Positions 13,713-26,122 are shown, counted from the first letter of the stretch. The stretch is 64,000 nucleotides of DNA from Cyanophora paradoxa (GCA_004431415.1 QPMI01000627.1:151077-215076); one strand, 5' to 3'. Translations and numbers: made by a program. The notes: generated by a model not told the origin, from the letters alone.

Positions 13713-14194
13713 GTATACGGCGTACAACCGTAGTACTGAGTATACGCTCCGGATCCTTCCAGGACCTTCACTGAGTTCACTCACGCGGACCGTCCCAGCG
13801 CTAGCTAGCGTTGACGATCGTTCTCGCGCGCGTGCAGCGCAACGCGTACGGTCCGACGGTCCAGCAAGTTGGCGCTCTCCTATAGCTAGGCGTTCTGGAA
13901 GCAGGTCGCCGTCCGGTCCTCCTTCTACATCTCGCGCCGGCTAGCTCAACGCCGTATACGGCGTACAACCGTAGTACTGAGTATACGCTCCGGATCCTTC
14001 CAGGACCTTCACTGAGTTCACTCACGCGGACCGTCCCAGCGCTAGCTAGCGTTGACGATCGTTCTCGCGCGCGTGCAGCGCAACGCGTACGGTCCGACGG
14101 TCCAGCAAGTTGGCGCTCTCCTATAGCTAGGCGTTCTGGAAGCAGGTCGCCGTCCGGTCCTCCTTCTACATCTCGCGCCGGCTAGCTCAACGCC
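13713..14194. repeat. Perfect-looking 241-bp tandem duplication
   Basis: The segment 13,713-13,953 (starting GTATACGGCGTACAACCG) is repeated immediately at 13,954-14,194. The copies look identical, implying very recent duplication or gene conversion. They lie between the divergently oriented PPR gene and flavin-reductase gene, so both copies may carry promoter sequence. A TAGCTAGC-type palindrome sits inside each unit. Confidence 0.8.
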
Positions 14195-14247
14195 GGCGCC
14201 GCCGGCACGCGTCAGTAGCCGCTTGCGCAAGATCGCCGACGTCGCAC

Positions 14248-15570
14248 GTGTCAAGGCAACACCGCATTCTATCATATCTACACCTCACGCGCCCGCGAGG
14301 ATCGCCGGCCGAGTGGAAGCTTCGCGTGCATCTGGGAATCGTCAGCGCTCAGCGGCTCAGGTCCTCAGAGAGCTCTGGAATGTTTGCCCCGGCTCTCCCG
14401 CTCGCCGGCACGGGTTCTCCGAGCGCCAAGCGCGACTCGCTGCCGCGGCGGCCAAGCAGTAGCTGCCTTAGCGAGCCGGCAACCGCGGCGCAAAGCGCGG
14501 AGATTGAGGCGTCCTCATCGATGACGGCCGCGCCAGCGCCGACAACAGCGGCATCGCTGAAGCGGACCTTCGTCCCAGCGAGCGAGCTGGACCTGTGCTC
14601 CACATTCGCGGGGCTCAGCTCCCCGCGGACGCCCTCGAGGCGGCGGAGGAACCTTCTGGGGTCGGAGGGCGCGTGCAGCCCGTCTCCCAGCTCGGCGGGG
14701 CCCCACTTGAGCCCCGCGCGGGCCTCGGGCGAGCCCAGCGCACCGGCCCCGCCCGCGCCGCCTCCGGCGGACGCGCCACTCCAGGCCTGCTCCTCCTCCA
14801 GCCGCTCACCCGAGATCGAGTCTGAAATCGACGCCGCCGCGAGCGGCAGCTGGAAGCGCAAGACCCCTTGGCAGCGCGTCAACGTGCCGGGTGCGGTCGC
14901 GAGCGCACGCTTTCTGTCAATCCGCCTCACGTGCGCGCGGCCGCAGTCTACGCGCTCTCGACGGTCGACGCGTTCGGCAAGAGCAACATGAACATCGCCT
15001 CGTACGTCACGGCAATCAGCGTGGACCCGAAGATGTACGCGGTTTCGATCTTCCACGGCACGAAGACCCTCGAGAACGCGCGCGCGACGGGCCGCATCCT
15101 CCTGCAGGTCCGCGCGCATTCCGCTAGCGCTCCGCGTTCGCCGCCGCTGACCCGGCCCGCAGACTTTGGATGCCGAGGAGCACTACAAGCTCGTGAATCT
15201 GCTCGGGAAGCAGTCCGGGCGCGAGGTCGACAAGATGCGGGACCCGCTGCTCGCCGGAGCCACGGAGCAAATGAACGGTGCGCTCGGGGTGCCGCGCCGC
15301 TTGTCGAATCCGGGCCGGCGCGAATCCGCGGCAGGGATCGCGTACCTTCGCGATGCTCTCTCGGTCGTGGAGCTCAAGGTCCGGCAGTGGGTGGAGGCCG
15401 GTGCGTCCCGATCCGCCCGCGGCCGGACTTGATCCGAGGCCGAATTTGAATAATTTGATCCAGGTGACCACGAGCTCGCCGTCTGCGACGTGGTCGGCTG
15501 GGCGAACCTCAACGACGGGCGCTCGCTCGACATGGACGATCTGAGGAGGCACAAGATCGTCCGCATATGA
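14248..15570 (+). CDS. Flavin-reductase-like FMN-binding split-barrel protein
   Basis: Three exon segments form a flavin reductase-like domain. Exon 1 (from an uncertain start, about 14,248 or a later ATG) encodes a Ser/Pro/Ala-rich leader ending PWQRVNVP. A GTGCGG...CCGCAG intron at about 14,893-14,946 joins it in phase to YALSTVDAFGKSNMNIASYV, a typical flavin-binding core (STxDxxGxxN). The frame continues through ATGRILLQ, a second short intron near 15,108-15,162, then LDAEEHYKLVNLLGKQSGRE, a third intron near 15,400-15,462, and DHELAVCDVVGWANLNDGRS to the stop. Known: this fold binds FMN and reduces flavin or carries out related redox chemistry. Inferred: organelle-targeted oxidoreductase; the substrate is unknown. 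Confidence 0.6.
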
Positions 15571-16135
15571 CCGTCGGACCGACCCGCTTGATTTGATTCC
15601 TTGCCGAGCCGCTGCGCCGGCCGCGGGCGTCGGCGCCTGCCCCCGAGGCGCCTCGAAACGTCTCGGAGAGAACTCGCCTGTACCGGGGCTCTTTGGTAGC
15701 CTAGTATACGTAGCCTTCGAGGCTTAGGTTAGGATTTGAAAGCTCCCCGGTACCCCCGGCCGCATCGTCGCATTTGAATTCTATCCAGCCCGCTTGCTGT
15801 GTACCGTAGTCGCTGAGTTTTCATTCTTCTTTGCGAGTATGTGTTCCAATTCGCTTAATTTATAGGACCTTTCCACGTACCGATTTGATCTATTATTTGT
15901 TATAGGCACCAGCTTGAATCACTGATCACGAATGTATTCGACATAATATGTTGATGCTTACACTTAGCTTCCGTAGCCTAGTAGCACCGTACTGCACTCT
16001 GGCTAGACGTCCCTACGAGACCCAGCTGTAGCTATAGCTAGCGCTAGTTTCACGAATCGTAGTATGTCACTGAGTCACGTGTGCAAGTCTATTTACAGAG
16101 CATCCGGTCCGACGGTCCGCGCGAGGGCAGGGCGG
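15571..16135. other. Intergenic region, no gene seen
   Basis: This separates the end of the plus-strand flavin-reductase-like gene from the converging minus-strand fragment. It is less GC-rich than its flanks, with scattered TAGTATACGTAG and TAGCTAGCGCTAG palindromes. No open frame or RNA gene was recognised. Confidence 0.5.
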
Positions 16136-16745
16136 TCACTCTTCGGCGGCGGCGGCGGCCTGCGCAGCGCCGCCGGGGGGGCCGCCGCCTCCAGCGATGT
16201 ACCGGACCCGCACGCGGGCGCCGGGGAGCCACCGGCGGAGCACGGCCGAGGCGTGCGGCTCCAGGGCCGGAGGGGCCCGAACGTAGAGCTCCAGGCGGGC
16301 CTGCCGGCAGTATACGTAGTGAGATTCGATCTCGGATTTGAATTTGATCTCAAGGATCGAATCTCGCGGCGCACGGCGGGGCAGCGGAGGCGGACGCCCC
16401 GGAGGAGGGCGTACCCCCGCAGGTCCTCCTCCCTCCGCACGACGTTGCCCACCGCCACGTACCTGCGAACGAAGTCAGGGGGTACAGGGAAAGCCCGGGG
16501 TACGGGGGTCACGCGCACTCAAGGTGGGGGCACGAGGCGAGCGCGGCGGCCTCGTCGACCGAGAGGGGCCGCGCGGCGTGCTGCGGTACCCCGTTCAAAG
16601 GGGGGGGGAAGAAAGCGAGGCCGGGGTACAGGGCCCACCTGCACGTAGGACCACCAGCGGAGGGCGCGGGATCCGGCGCGGGCCTGGGCGCGGAAGCTCA
16701 GCTTCGGAAATAGTAGCCAGCAGCGAGCTGGCCTGAAGCTTTCTT
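16136..16745 (-). CDS. Unrecognised exon group, possibly the 3' part of the F-box/LRR-like gene
   Basis: Several minus-strand exon-like segments separated by GTACCCC-type donors: RAQARAGSRALRWWSYVQ near 16,640-16,690, SVDEAAALASCPHLECA near 16,510-16,565, RYVAVGNVVRREEDLRGYAL near 16,405-16,460, and a final exon ARLELYVRAPPALEP near 16,255-16,310 that ends in an Ala/Glu tail and a stop at 16,136. No family is recognised. It may be a separate small gene, or the continuation of the upstream gene if the stop at 16,771 is intronic. Confidence 0.35.
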
Positions 16746-16770
16746 TCTCCAAATTAAGATCTCAACGGCT

Positions 16771-18534
16771 CTAGATCAGATTGAAGGGCGGCGGGATCGC
16801 GCGCACGAGGGTGGCGGCGGCGGGGCCGGAGACGAGCCCCCGCTCGTCCGGGAGGTAGAAGGCGACATGAAGGGAGTTTAGCGCGGGGAGGCGCCCGACG
16901 GCGGCCGCGAGGCCGCGAAGCAGCGCCGCGCCCCGCGTCCGCTCCGCCCCGCCCGCCGCCGCCGCGTCCTCCTCTGTGTCCCAGAGGTGGACGCTGGATC
17001 GAATATGTTAGAGAGGGGGAAAGAACGAAGGGGGGGTACAGCGCGCCTGAGCGCGAGGTCCGTGAGGCTGCCGAGGGCGCCCAGCCGCTCCGCAACGTCC
17101 GCGCTGTCCTCGTCCACCTGCGCTCCGGGTTCGAATCCGGGCGGGAAGGGGTTTCGAGGTTTTTTTGGGGGGGGTACGCGCCTCTATGGAGAGGGAGCGG
17201 AGGCCGTGCATCGCCGAGAGGGCCTCTACCCCGACCGGGCCGCACCTGCACCCGGTCAGCCGGTCAGTCAGTCACGGGGGTACGCGTGCGCTTCGGGGCA
17301 GCGCGGGGGGTACCGCACCAGAGCTCGTGGGCCTCGGCGCCGCGCGCGACGCGGCGGATGGAGCGGCCGGCGGGCCCGGCGGACAGGGCGGCCAGCCCGG
17401 GGCCGAAGTAGAGGTCGGGGGGACCGTGGAGGGTCAGCTCCTCGAGGGCGGCGAGGGGCGCGAGCGGCTCGAGGGCCGAATCGTCGTCCCCGGCCAGGGC
17501 CAGCGAGAGCGAACGGAGGCGGGGTAGGGCCGCAGCCAGCGCCCCGCACTGCTCGGCGTGGAGGGGGAGGAGGGGGGGTAGGGAGAGGGACGCGAGGGAG
17601 GAGGCGAGGGGGGAGAAGAGCGCAGCCCAGCGGCGCCCGGGCGCCGGGGGAAGGTCGCGGTCCGGGCGGGTCGGCGCCTGCGGCGGGCGCGCCGCGGGCG
17701 AGTCGATCTCCAGGCGCTCGAGGGCAGAGGCAGGCGCGAGGGCGCTCAGCGCCCGCAGGAGAAGCCGCTGCGCCGCGGCGGAGGAGGGCAGCGCCGCCGG
17801 CGCCGCGTTCGGGCGGCGCTCGTTAGGCTCGAGCGCCACGCGGACGGCGCGCAGCTGAGGCTGCGGAGCCACCGCAGCCAGAAGATCCACAGCCGACTCC
17901 TGCGCATGCGGGCCGGCGCCGGCGCGCGCGTTCAAAGGCGGCGGCGCAGTCGGCAGACCGGAAGGCGGGCGGACCTGCGCGGCCGGGCTCTCCCACTCGA
18001 CCCGTACGTCCAGAGAGGCCACTCCGCCCAGGAGCCCCGCGGCGCTCCGGTCCGCGAGCCAGCGGACGGCCGGCGGCGGCGGCGCGCGCACGTCGGCGCG
18101 GAGGGCGAGGGGCGCGCTGCAGGAGGAGAGCAGCGCGCGCCAGCGGGAGCAGACGGCGAGGAGGCGCGCGAGGGAGGCCGCGTCGCACGCGGGGTCCAGC
18201 GCGAGGAGCAGGACCGACTCGAGGACGTCGTCGGGGAGCAGCGCGAAAAGGTCGGGGGCGGCGTGCGCGGCCGCTCGGGCGCGGCGCTCGCGTTCGCGTC
18301 CTCCGCTTGCGGCGTGGGAGGCGGCGGCGGCGGAGGCGGAAGCGCCAGGGGCGCCGGATCGCAGTCGGCGAACTGGGCTTGCGCGGCCGCCGGCCGCGCG
18401 GCGCCTCGCGCGCCCTGTAGGTGCACATTCAGCTGCTGGAATCGGGAGCGCGCGCGGCTTCGCGCAGATTCCAAGATTCGCACCTGGGCAGCCGCGCCCG
18501 AGTTCTGGCGGTGGAGCGCGAAGAGAGACAGCAT
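16771..18534 (-). CDS. F-box/leucine-rich-repeat-like protein
   Basis: The most likely start is the ATG at 18,534 (MLSLFALHRQNSGAAAQVRI). After a Pro-rich linker the frame near 18,060-18,260 shows an F-box-like helix set (LLPDDVLESVLLLAL then LARLLAVCSRWRALLSS). It is followed by Leu-rich repeats such as LASLSLPPLLPLHAEQCGAL and LPRLRSLSLALAG near 17,480-17,620, MHGLRSLSIEA near 17,180-17,215, LGALGSLTDLALR near 17,045-17,085 and LPALNSLHVAFYLPDERGL near 16,840-16,895. The last exon ends FNLI-stop at 16,771. Known: F-box/LRR proteins select substrates for SCF ubiquitin ligases. Inferred: such an adaptor; the F-box match is by pattern only. It is divergent from the SFI1-like gene across about 330 bp. 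Confidence 0.5.
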
Positions 18535-18860
18535 GGCGGCGGCGAACTGCGCGTGCAAGAAGCGAGTCAGCTCGCACCGTTGATCTTTTCAGCAGGAAGG
18601 TGTGCTCGAGGCGCCGGATTGTGGTTTCCGGTCGCAGCGCAGCGCGCACTGCGGGGCGCACCAGTTGGTGGCTCCGACTCCAACGACGCCGCTTGCAAGC
18701 GAATGCGGTGCGCGAATGTCGGCGCGCTTTGCTTTTCAAGTAATGTGCTTTGGGGGGTACGCAGAAGTGAGCCATTCGAATTGAGCCGAGCCCCCGTCCG
18801 GCTGCAGCCAGCTAGCGTGCCTGCCTGCACTTGCCGAGTCCAGCTAGCGCGCTGCGAGCG

Positions 18861-21800
18861 ATGAGGCCAGCCGCAGCTCTGCCTCGTGCGTTCGAGCCGC
18901 TCGGAACCGCAAAGATGACGGCTTCCCCGAGCGAGCTCGGGAGCAGCGGTTCCGATAGCGACGAGGGCGCCGAAGAGAGCATTCAGTCCATCCTGGATCG
19001 CGTCCGCGCCCTGCCCGAGTACCGCGAGTATATGCGGAAGATGCGGGAAGAGGAGCGCGCGCGGGGCGAGAGCAGCGGCTCCTCCCCGCCGGCATCGCCA
19101 ACACGGAAGAACGCGCCGCCGACCGTAAGGAGAGACGACGCGCTGCGCTTGAGCGGCCCGTGGGCCTCGGCGGCGCGGCGGCTCTCTCTCCGGCAGAGCA
19201 TGGACTCGATCCGGACGGCGATCGGCGACGAAGCGCACTCGAACTTCCGGTGCCTGCGGCGGGCCCTGCGGGCGTGGCGGCACCGAGCCGCGGCGTGGAA
19301 GCGCAAGCGCGAGTGCATCGTACAGGCGGCGAACCACTGCTTCAGGCGGGCGTGCAGGTCCGGCCCCGCCCCCGCGCTCGCGCGCAGCGCAGAGCCGACG
19401 ACGCGGCGCCTCCGGCAGGAACGCGCTAAGGACCTGGAGGGGCAACGCGCGGTCGCGGCGACTGGCGTGCCTATCCCGCGCCTGGCAGCGATGGGCGGGC
19501 ACGGTCGCAGAGACACGCTGGTGAGCCGCTGAGGCGGGCGGCCCTGCTCGCCCCGGGCCGACTCGATTTGCAGGGAAGCGTACCTCGAATCGCTAGCTAC
19601 GGAGATGGCCCACAGGCGGGCGCGGCGGGCGCACCGACGCGTTTTCCGTGCGTGGCGGGGCTACACAGGCGAGCGCGGCCGGCGGCACGCCGTCGGACGG
19701 GAGATCGAAGCCGCGCGCCGCGGGGCGGCGCTCGCGACGACGTGCGTACCCCCCTCTCGCTCCGCGCATTCCCCGCCTTGGCTTACTTACTGCTTCTTCT
19801 GCCTTCGTTCGCAGATTTCGAGCCTGGCGGGACGGCCTGCCGGCCCTGCGCCGCCTCAACTGGTGCGAGTCGGTCGCGGATCTGTTCCGGAGGCGCCGGC
19901 TGCTCCGGGGCGCCCTCGTGCAGCTCCACCTCCTCCTCCTGCATCGGTACCCCTCCCCCCGGCCCGTCCCCCACCGTACCCCCCAACGAACCGCCGCGCC
20001 GCAGGTGCCGGGGCCTTAGGCGGGCCAAGCTCTTCTCCCGCGTTCGCCTCTGGAGGCGGGTTTTCCTTCCGTGGGCGGCGCTGGCGAGGGCAAAGCAGGC
20101 GGCGCGAGCCGAGGCGGAGGATAGGGGCCGGCTGGCCCTCGCGGGGCGGGCGTGGCGCAGCTGGGCGCAACACACGGCCCGCCGGGTCCGCGCTTTGTCC
20201 CGGCTCTGTCCGTCCGCCTGTCTGTCTGCCGCGCCGACGACGCGGGGCGCAGAGGCGTGAGCGAGTGGCGGCGGGGCGGGCGCTGAATTTCAGGAGGCGC
20301 CGCCTGCTGGCGGCCGGCCTCCAGGGATTCTGCGCCGCGCTCGGCCGGGCGCGGGAGCGGCGGTGGGAGGAGGCCGCCGAGCGCGCGGCGGAGGCCTTCG
20401 CTCAGGGGCGGGGCGCCCGCTTGCGGGCGGGAGCCGCGCTCCGCCGCTGGTGCGTCTTCCATCCTGTCCGCTCATCTTCTTCCGAGCCATTCGATCTAAG
20501 CGGCCGGGCGGCGGGTGGCAGGGGCAACGGGGCGCGGGCGGCGCGGCGGGAGGCGGAGCTCGCGCTGCGGGCCGACGCGGCGGGGGCTCGCCGCGCTGCC
20601 GCCGTCGCCCTCCCGCGGGCCTTCGAGGCACTTCGTTCGCATTCGCGCAGCGCCGCCCGCAAGCGGCTGGGGCGGCAGGTGACCGTTCCTCTCTCCTCTC
20701 CTGTCCTCTCCTTTCGATCCGCCCTGCGCAGCTGGCCGACGCGTTCTACGCGCGGCGCCTCGCGGCGAGGGCGCTGGAACGCTGGCGGGCGGCTTCAAGG
20801 CTCGGCCTCCTGCGGCGGGTGCGCGCCCCCGCCCGGCGCCAACTCCTACGGAGGCTAGAACGAGGCTTTCTGATTGCTACGTCTTCTGAGCCTTTTTATA
20901 TTGCAACAGGCGGGGGAAGACGTCGCATCCCTTTTCTACGAGGCGAACCTCAGGCGGCGCGCCGCGGCGGCGCTCCGCGGCTGGCGCAGCGCGGCGTCCG
21001 AGGCGGCCGCCGGGAGGGACGCGGCGGCCGCCCGCCTGCGCGAGCTGAGTGCGCTGCGAGCTGAGGACTAGTACGCCTGGGCGACCTTCTGACGCCCCTC
21101 GCTCGTTTTCGCTCGCAGCCGTCGCGGCGCGTGCCTTCGCTCGCTCCGGGCGGCCGTGGAGGGTTCTCGGGAGGCGCAGGCGTCCGCGTCGCGTCGGGCG
21201 GAGGGCGCCGCCGCGCGGCGCGCCCTTCGCGGGTGGCGCCGCGAGGCGGCCGAGCGCGCCTCCCGCCGGTCCCTCCTTGACCAGGTCGGCTGCCTTCGCA
21301 CTCCCCTCCCGCCCCGAACGAATTTTAAGCGCGCCCCGCAGGCCCTTTCGCGCCGCCGGGCGGCCGCCCTGTCGCGCTGCTTCGGCGCATGGGCCTCCGA
21401 GGTGCGCTGATCCCCCTCCCTCCGCCGTGTCCCTGTACCCCCCTCCCCGCCCGACGATGCCGCCTGCAGGCCGCCTCCTCGCCCTCTCGATCGCCCGGGG
21501 GTACCGCCCCCCCCGCGCCTCAGCAGTGGTCGTTTCCGTACCCCCCCCGGGCCGTCCCAGGATCGGCTTCAGAATCCTCCGAGTCCGAGCCGGCCGACAT
21601 CGTACCCCGGCCCTGGCGCGCCCCCGTACCCGGACCTCGCACCGCGTACTGGGTACAGCACGCATCCCTGGCCGCCGCCGCTCCGCCCTCCCCGTACCCC
21701 CCTTCCTCCTCTTCTTCCCCCGCCTCGCAATCCCGGCCTCTCTTGCGCCCCGCCCGCCCGGGCCCGGGCCCCGTCAGCACCTCTTCCCCCCCCTCCTCCG

Positions 21801-22245
21801 CATCCACGCCAACGCGGAGATTTTTGCGACCGCCGGAATCTCTCTCCGGGGGGTACGACACCGACGAAAACGACCCCGCCGTGGTGCGTCCGTACCCCTG
21901 CGCCTCGCGGCCCCGTTGACCTCCCCCTTTCCCCGCCCCCCATCCAACGCAGCGCCGGGGTACGCGTGCTGCCGCCGTCTTCCACCAGCGGTCCCTACTG
22001 GTCCGACACTTCCTCACCGTGCGCGTCCCCTGGCCCGGGGGGGGGCTTTGTGTACAAATTCGAATTTGATCCGCTCGGGCGCCGACACTCGACTTCTCCC
22101 GTTCATGCGCAGTGGCGATTCGCAGCCCTGGCCGGCGCCGCGGCATCCGACCCGGGATCCATGATTGCGGACCCCCCGCCCAGGGGAAACGTGTACCCCC
22201 GCCGCCTCTGGTCCCCCGCCTCTTCGGCGTCGTGGTCGACGCCGT
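18861..22245 (+). CDS. SFI1-like tryptophan-repeat (centrin-binding type) protein
   Basis: The ATG at 18,861 opens an acidic Ser-rich N-terminus (LGSSGSDSDEGAEESIQSIL). Helical repeats with a conserved Leu/Ala-x-x-Trp-Arg core then recur for over 2 kb: FRCLRRALRAWRHRAAAW, NALRTWRGNARSRR, LSRAWQRWAGTVAETR, RRVFRAWRGYTG, LALAGRAWRSWAQHTARR, LAARALERWRAASRLG, RRRAAAALRGWRSAASEA and RRAAALSRCFGAWASEV. A GTGAGC...TTGCAG intron at 19,520-19,571 joins two repeat exons in phase. Other introns begin GTGCGT, GTGCGC or GTACCCC. The C-terminus (about 21,480-22,240) is Ser/Pro-rich. Known: SFI1 repeats bind centrins at centrosomes, basal bodies and spindle poles. Inferred: a basal-body or centrosomal scaffold. 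The 3' end is approximate. Confidence 0.6.
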
Positions 22246-22249
22246 GATA

Positions 22250-23860
22250 TCGATCGGATGGTTCGTGCATTTCAGAGCAGCCGAGATCTAGAGCAAAGAC
22301 GCTTTAATCTTTGGTCCCGTGCAAATGCCTGAATGAAACTGAGCCTCGTCTACGTATACGCGTTATAATTAGGGTCCGATGGTCCGATCGCGACATCCGA
22401 TGATGTCTGACGGTCCGATCGCGAGGCTCCGGATCCGGATCCGGATCCGGATCCGGATCATCGAATTCTATGCTTTTTTTTGAGAGACTACGGTGGGGCG
22501 AACGGTCCGCGAACCCCCCGTAGCCTGGGCCGTAGGTAGTGATATTAAGGAGAACAAAGCAATCACAATCCGATATAGGTCATATATATATGCATCATAT
22601 ATGCACTGCGGCATGGCATCAGATATCGATGCATATGATCATGCGAGAGCTCGAGAGGATGCATCATGGGATTCATGGCATATATATGCCGCGCGCTGGC
22701 GCCATGCGTATGCACTGCGGCATACATGTACATGATGACGTCGACTCAGTGAACTTCGAATTCGCGATCGCGCCGCGGCGCCGGCGATCACATGAGCTCT
22801 GCGAGCTGCTTTGGACTTGAACCGAGGCAGCCTGCCTTGGCTGCCCTAGGGGGGTCTGAGGCCCCTAGCTAGGCAGCGGAGGCATTTTGCCTCATTTTTT
22901 TCTGCCTTGCCTAGATTGCACAGTCCAGACTTTCAAGTTACTAGTACTAGCCTAGTAGTAGTAGGCAGGCTAACGCATCTGCCTGCAGTCTGCAGAGGCG
23001 GTCCATGCTGCCTTTTTCAAGTTGGATTTTCGACGCAGTCGTAATCAGCCAATCGCGTAACTTGGAGACCGAGGCAGAGGCACGGTGGATATCGATCACG
23101 CTCCGGCAGGCCCCCGGCCGCGCGCCGCCGCGGCGCCGGCTATACTGTAAAGCAGGAAATATTTGAGACCCCAAAATGTTTAGTACTAGTAATTCCGTGG
23201 TTTGGTCGGTTTAGTAGGCCTAAAATAATTAAGAGTTGGTCGCGGAAGCCTTTAGCAGGGGGTTCCGGGGTGCGCGTGGGCGCGGCGCGTGCGAAACTAA
23301 TTATATAATGCTGAAGAAATGTATGCTGCGAAACTAATATTAATGCTCATGCGTTCTTGAAATCGAAACTTAGCATTCCTACCACAATCATTTGATTGCG
23401 CTCAAGCCCAACACGCAAATGGCCGAGCAAAAAAAAATGCCAAGTTCTACCCTTGCTCGGTACACTTTAATTTGACATGTAGGGTGCGCATAAGAAACTT
23501 GGAATTCGAAAGAACTCGGGATCCGGAGGCTCGAAAAATAGATTACACATAGCTATAGCACGAAACTGCACTGAGGCAAGGAATCGGAAACGAAAGAAGC
23601 ACATGTACAGTCCTGCTTACACTTATAAATTAAACGTTGCGGGTTTTATTGCAAGGGGGGAAAAGAAGACCGAAGGTCTTCCCCCCCTTGCTTCCCGTTC
23701 CCTCGCTTCAGCCAAAATTCTTCTATGAGGCCGTTTTCGAGGTCCAGTTTGCAACGCGGGAAAAAAATGGGTGGAAATTCGCTTGCAGCGACACGTGTTT
23801 GTCGCTGCGGCCGTCCATGCAAAAAAAGGTTTTCGAGGGCGAAGACCAGTTTTCCTTGAC
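22250..23860. other. Intergenic region, repeat remnants, no gene seen
   Basis: It contains a (GGATCC)n run at about 22,430-22,458 and AT-rich palindromic text. From about 23,290 to 23,600 there is a block (GAAATGTATGCTGCGAAACTAAT, then ...CTTGAAATCGAAACT) that recurs diverged at about 26,750-27,050. No convincing coding frame or RNA gene was recognised. Confidence 0.5.
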
Positions 23861-24470
23861 TTGAAGCCTGGAAACCAGCTTCTCTCACATTCCGATCTTC
23901 GAATTCCTTCCGCGGTTCTAGCGAAGACCAGTTTTCCTTGACCTGAAGCCTGGAAAGCAACTTCTCTCTCATTCCGGTCTTCGAATTCGTTCCGCGGTTC
24001 TGCATGGAACCAGTTCTCCCTATAGCTAGCTGTCTCCTGTAGATTTCGGCTTCCTCGCAGTGCGTTGCTTACGCCTTGCTCTTCGTTGCGCGGTTCTGCA
24101 TGGAACCACTTCTCCCTAGCTGTCTTGCTCGATCTCCTCTAGATTTCCACTTTCTCGCACTGCGCCGCGTACGCCGCACGGAATTTCTTAAAAATTATCC
24201 CTTCTGCATGGAACCAGTTCTCCCTATAGCTAGCTGTCTCCTGTAGATTTCGGCTTCCTCGCAGTGCGTTGCTTACGCCTTGCTCTTCGTTGCGCGGTTC
24301 TGCATGGAACCACTTCTCCCTAGCTGTCTTGCTCGATCTCCTCTAGATTTCCACTTTCTCGCACTGCGCCGCGTACGCCGCACGGAATTTCTTAAAAATT
24401 ATCCCTAGCTGTCTTGCTCGATCTCCTCTGGATTTCCACTTCCTCGCAGTGCGCCGCGTACGCCGCACGG
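23841..24470. repeat. Nested tandem repeats (82-bp and 204-bp units)
   Basis: A unit starting GAAGACCAGTTTTCC occurs at 23,841 and 23,923 (82-bp spacing, a few substitutions). It is followed by a 204-bp unit starting TTCTGCATGG at 23,998-24,201 that repeats almost exactly at 24,202-24,405, with a partial third copy to about 24,470. The frames found here follow the repeats and are not convincing genes. Confidence 0.75.
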
Positions 24471-25338
24471 TACCCGTGCCGCCTGATCTACTTTTGACTG
24501 CATCAAGCTTGAACCGCAGCACGTGCACCGAAGCACGCGCAGCCCGTGGGCCGCATTGGCCCGTACCGCGTAGCTTTTCCTCGCGGTCCAGCCTCTGGTC
24601 GCAGCCGTATCGCTGCGCCGACCTCGTTGGCGCCCCGGCCGCTGTCCCTTCGCGCCGGGCGGTCTTGCGAGCTGACCAGCTCTTGCGAGCGCACCAGCGG
24701 CAAACCGATCGCGAGCATTCGAGTTGCGAATAACAAAGAGCGGCGCATGTGCAGCTGCAGCGCGTGAACAGTGAGTAAGCGCGATCATTGCGTGCACGAG
24801 AATCCGGGCGTGAACTGAGCTTCGGCACTGAGCTTAAGCAAGAGAAAGCGCCTCAGCAGCCAACAAGAGAAAGTTAACATGCGACGAGGGCGCAAAGTTG
24901 CTGCAGAGCTGCCTGAAGGCATCGTTGAAGGCGAGAGCATACAGTTAGAGCGTTGCGGCACTGGGGCTTGCAACGGCGGGCTTTGCCTGCTTTGCCCAGC
25001 CGCAGGGCGCGATCACACCGCGGCGCCCAGGCTCTCGAGCCAGAGCGCGCTGCACGCGCCGCCGGCTCGATCGATACAGTTCTCGAAGACGAGATGCATG
25101 CATATGACACCCTTCCGTTTCCGACTGGCGCCCGTTTCACGTGCGTGTGCTGCAGCCGCATATGCATTCACGCATTCCTCAGCCTGACGTCGACACCAAG
25201 AGTAGCGAGAGAAGCTGACGCCGGCGCAGTCGCGAGGACCTCGAGCACAAGTGCAACGCGTCGAACCAGGTGCGACCGCCGAGCGGCCTCCGTCTCTGAA
25301 GTCAGCATCATCTGAACCATCCGCAGCTCCCCTTCGCG

Positions 25339-26122
25339 ATGGAGGTGGCCGACAGTGTCTTCCGCTGCTACGTGATGTCGCGGCCGGCTTCGGGACCGCC
25401 TCTGGCTGTTGGGGGGCTCGTCGTTGCCTCCGCCGACGACGCCTCCTGGCTCGGCCTCGCGCTCGGCCGGCTTTCTGCGGGCGCCGTCGCGCTTGTGCTC
25501 CCGCCGGACGGATACCGACACGCCGCATCCACCTGGCCGTCAGAAGCGGCCCCCGACGTCGCCGGTCTCGTGTCCGTGCTCGGAGCGGCTGAGAGGCCCC
25601 TGCTCATCCTCGTCCGCGAGCTCCCCGACCGGCCTGGCTTCCCCCCCATCCGCGAGGAGGCCGTCGCCTTCGCTTTAGCAACCGTCGAAGCACTCGCGGC
25701 TGCGCGGCAGGATCGCTTCGTCGTTCGCTTTGTCGGGTGCGCGAACATTCATTCAACTGCACTGCCCATATCTAGATCTCGCGTCTGTTTCATGATTGCC
25801 ACGGCAGACCTGCAATCGAGGACCTCCACATGGGAGTCCTCACGCGCCTCCGAGACGCCGGCCTCGTCGATATCGAACTTCAAGACCTTGTCTACCAGAT
25901 GCGCGGCGGAAGCGAGCAGCGCGCCAGCCGCGTGGCTCAGATCTGCAGGCGCTCGAGGCGGCGGGCCGCCTCACCATGCTCTCCCAGCAGGGCCCTCTTC
26001 AGGACCGGCGCCGCTGGCTGCCGCTCACCCGCACGGCCGACTTCCGCCCCGACCCCCTCCAGACGGCCTGGATCGCCTATGTTTACGGCGAGCCCTCTGC
26101 AGACAGCACCATCATTTTTTAG
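25339..26122 (+). CDS. Unrecognised host protein, two exons, probable one-base frame break
   Basis: The ATG at 25,339 opens a clean frame (VFRCYVMSRPASGPPLAVGG, later SVLGAAERPLLILVRELPDR) to about 25,735. An intron at about 25,736-25,770 seems to join it to HDCHGRPAIEDLHMGV and LVDIELQDLVYQMRGG. Near 25,935 the good frame shifts without room for an intron, resuming as LQALEAAGRLTMLSQQG and ending RPDPLQTAWIAYVYGEPSAD...IIF-stop. No family is recognised. The sharp restoration of a sensible frame suggests a missing base in the assembly or a recent lesion. Confidence 0.45.
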
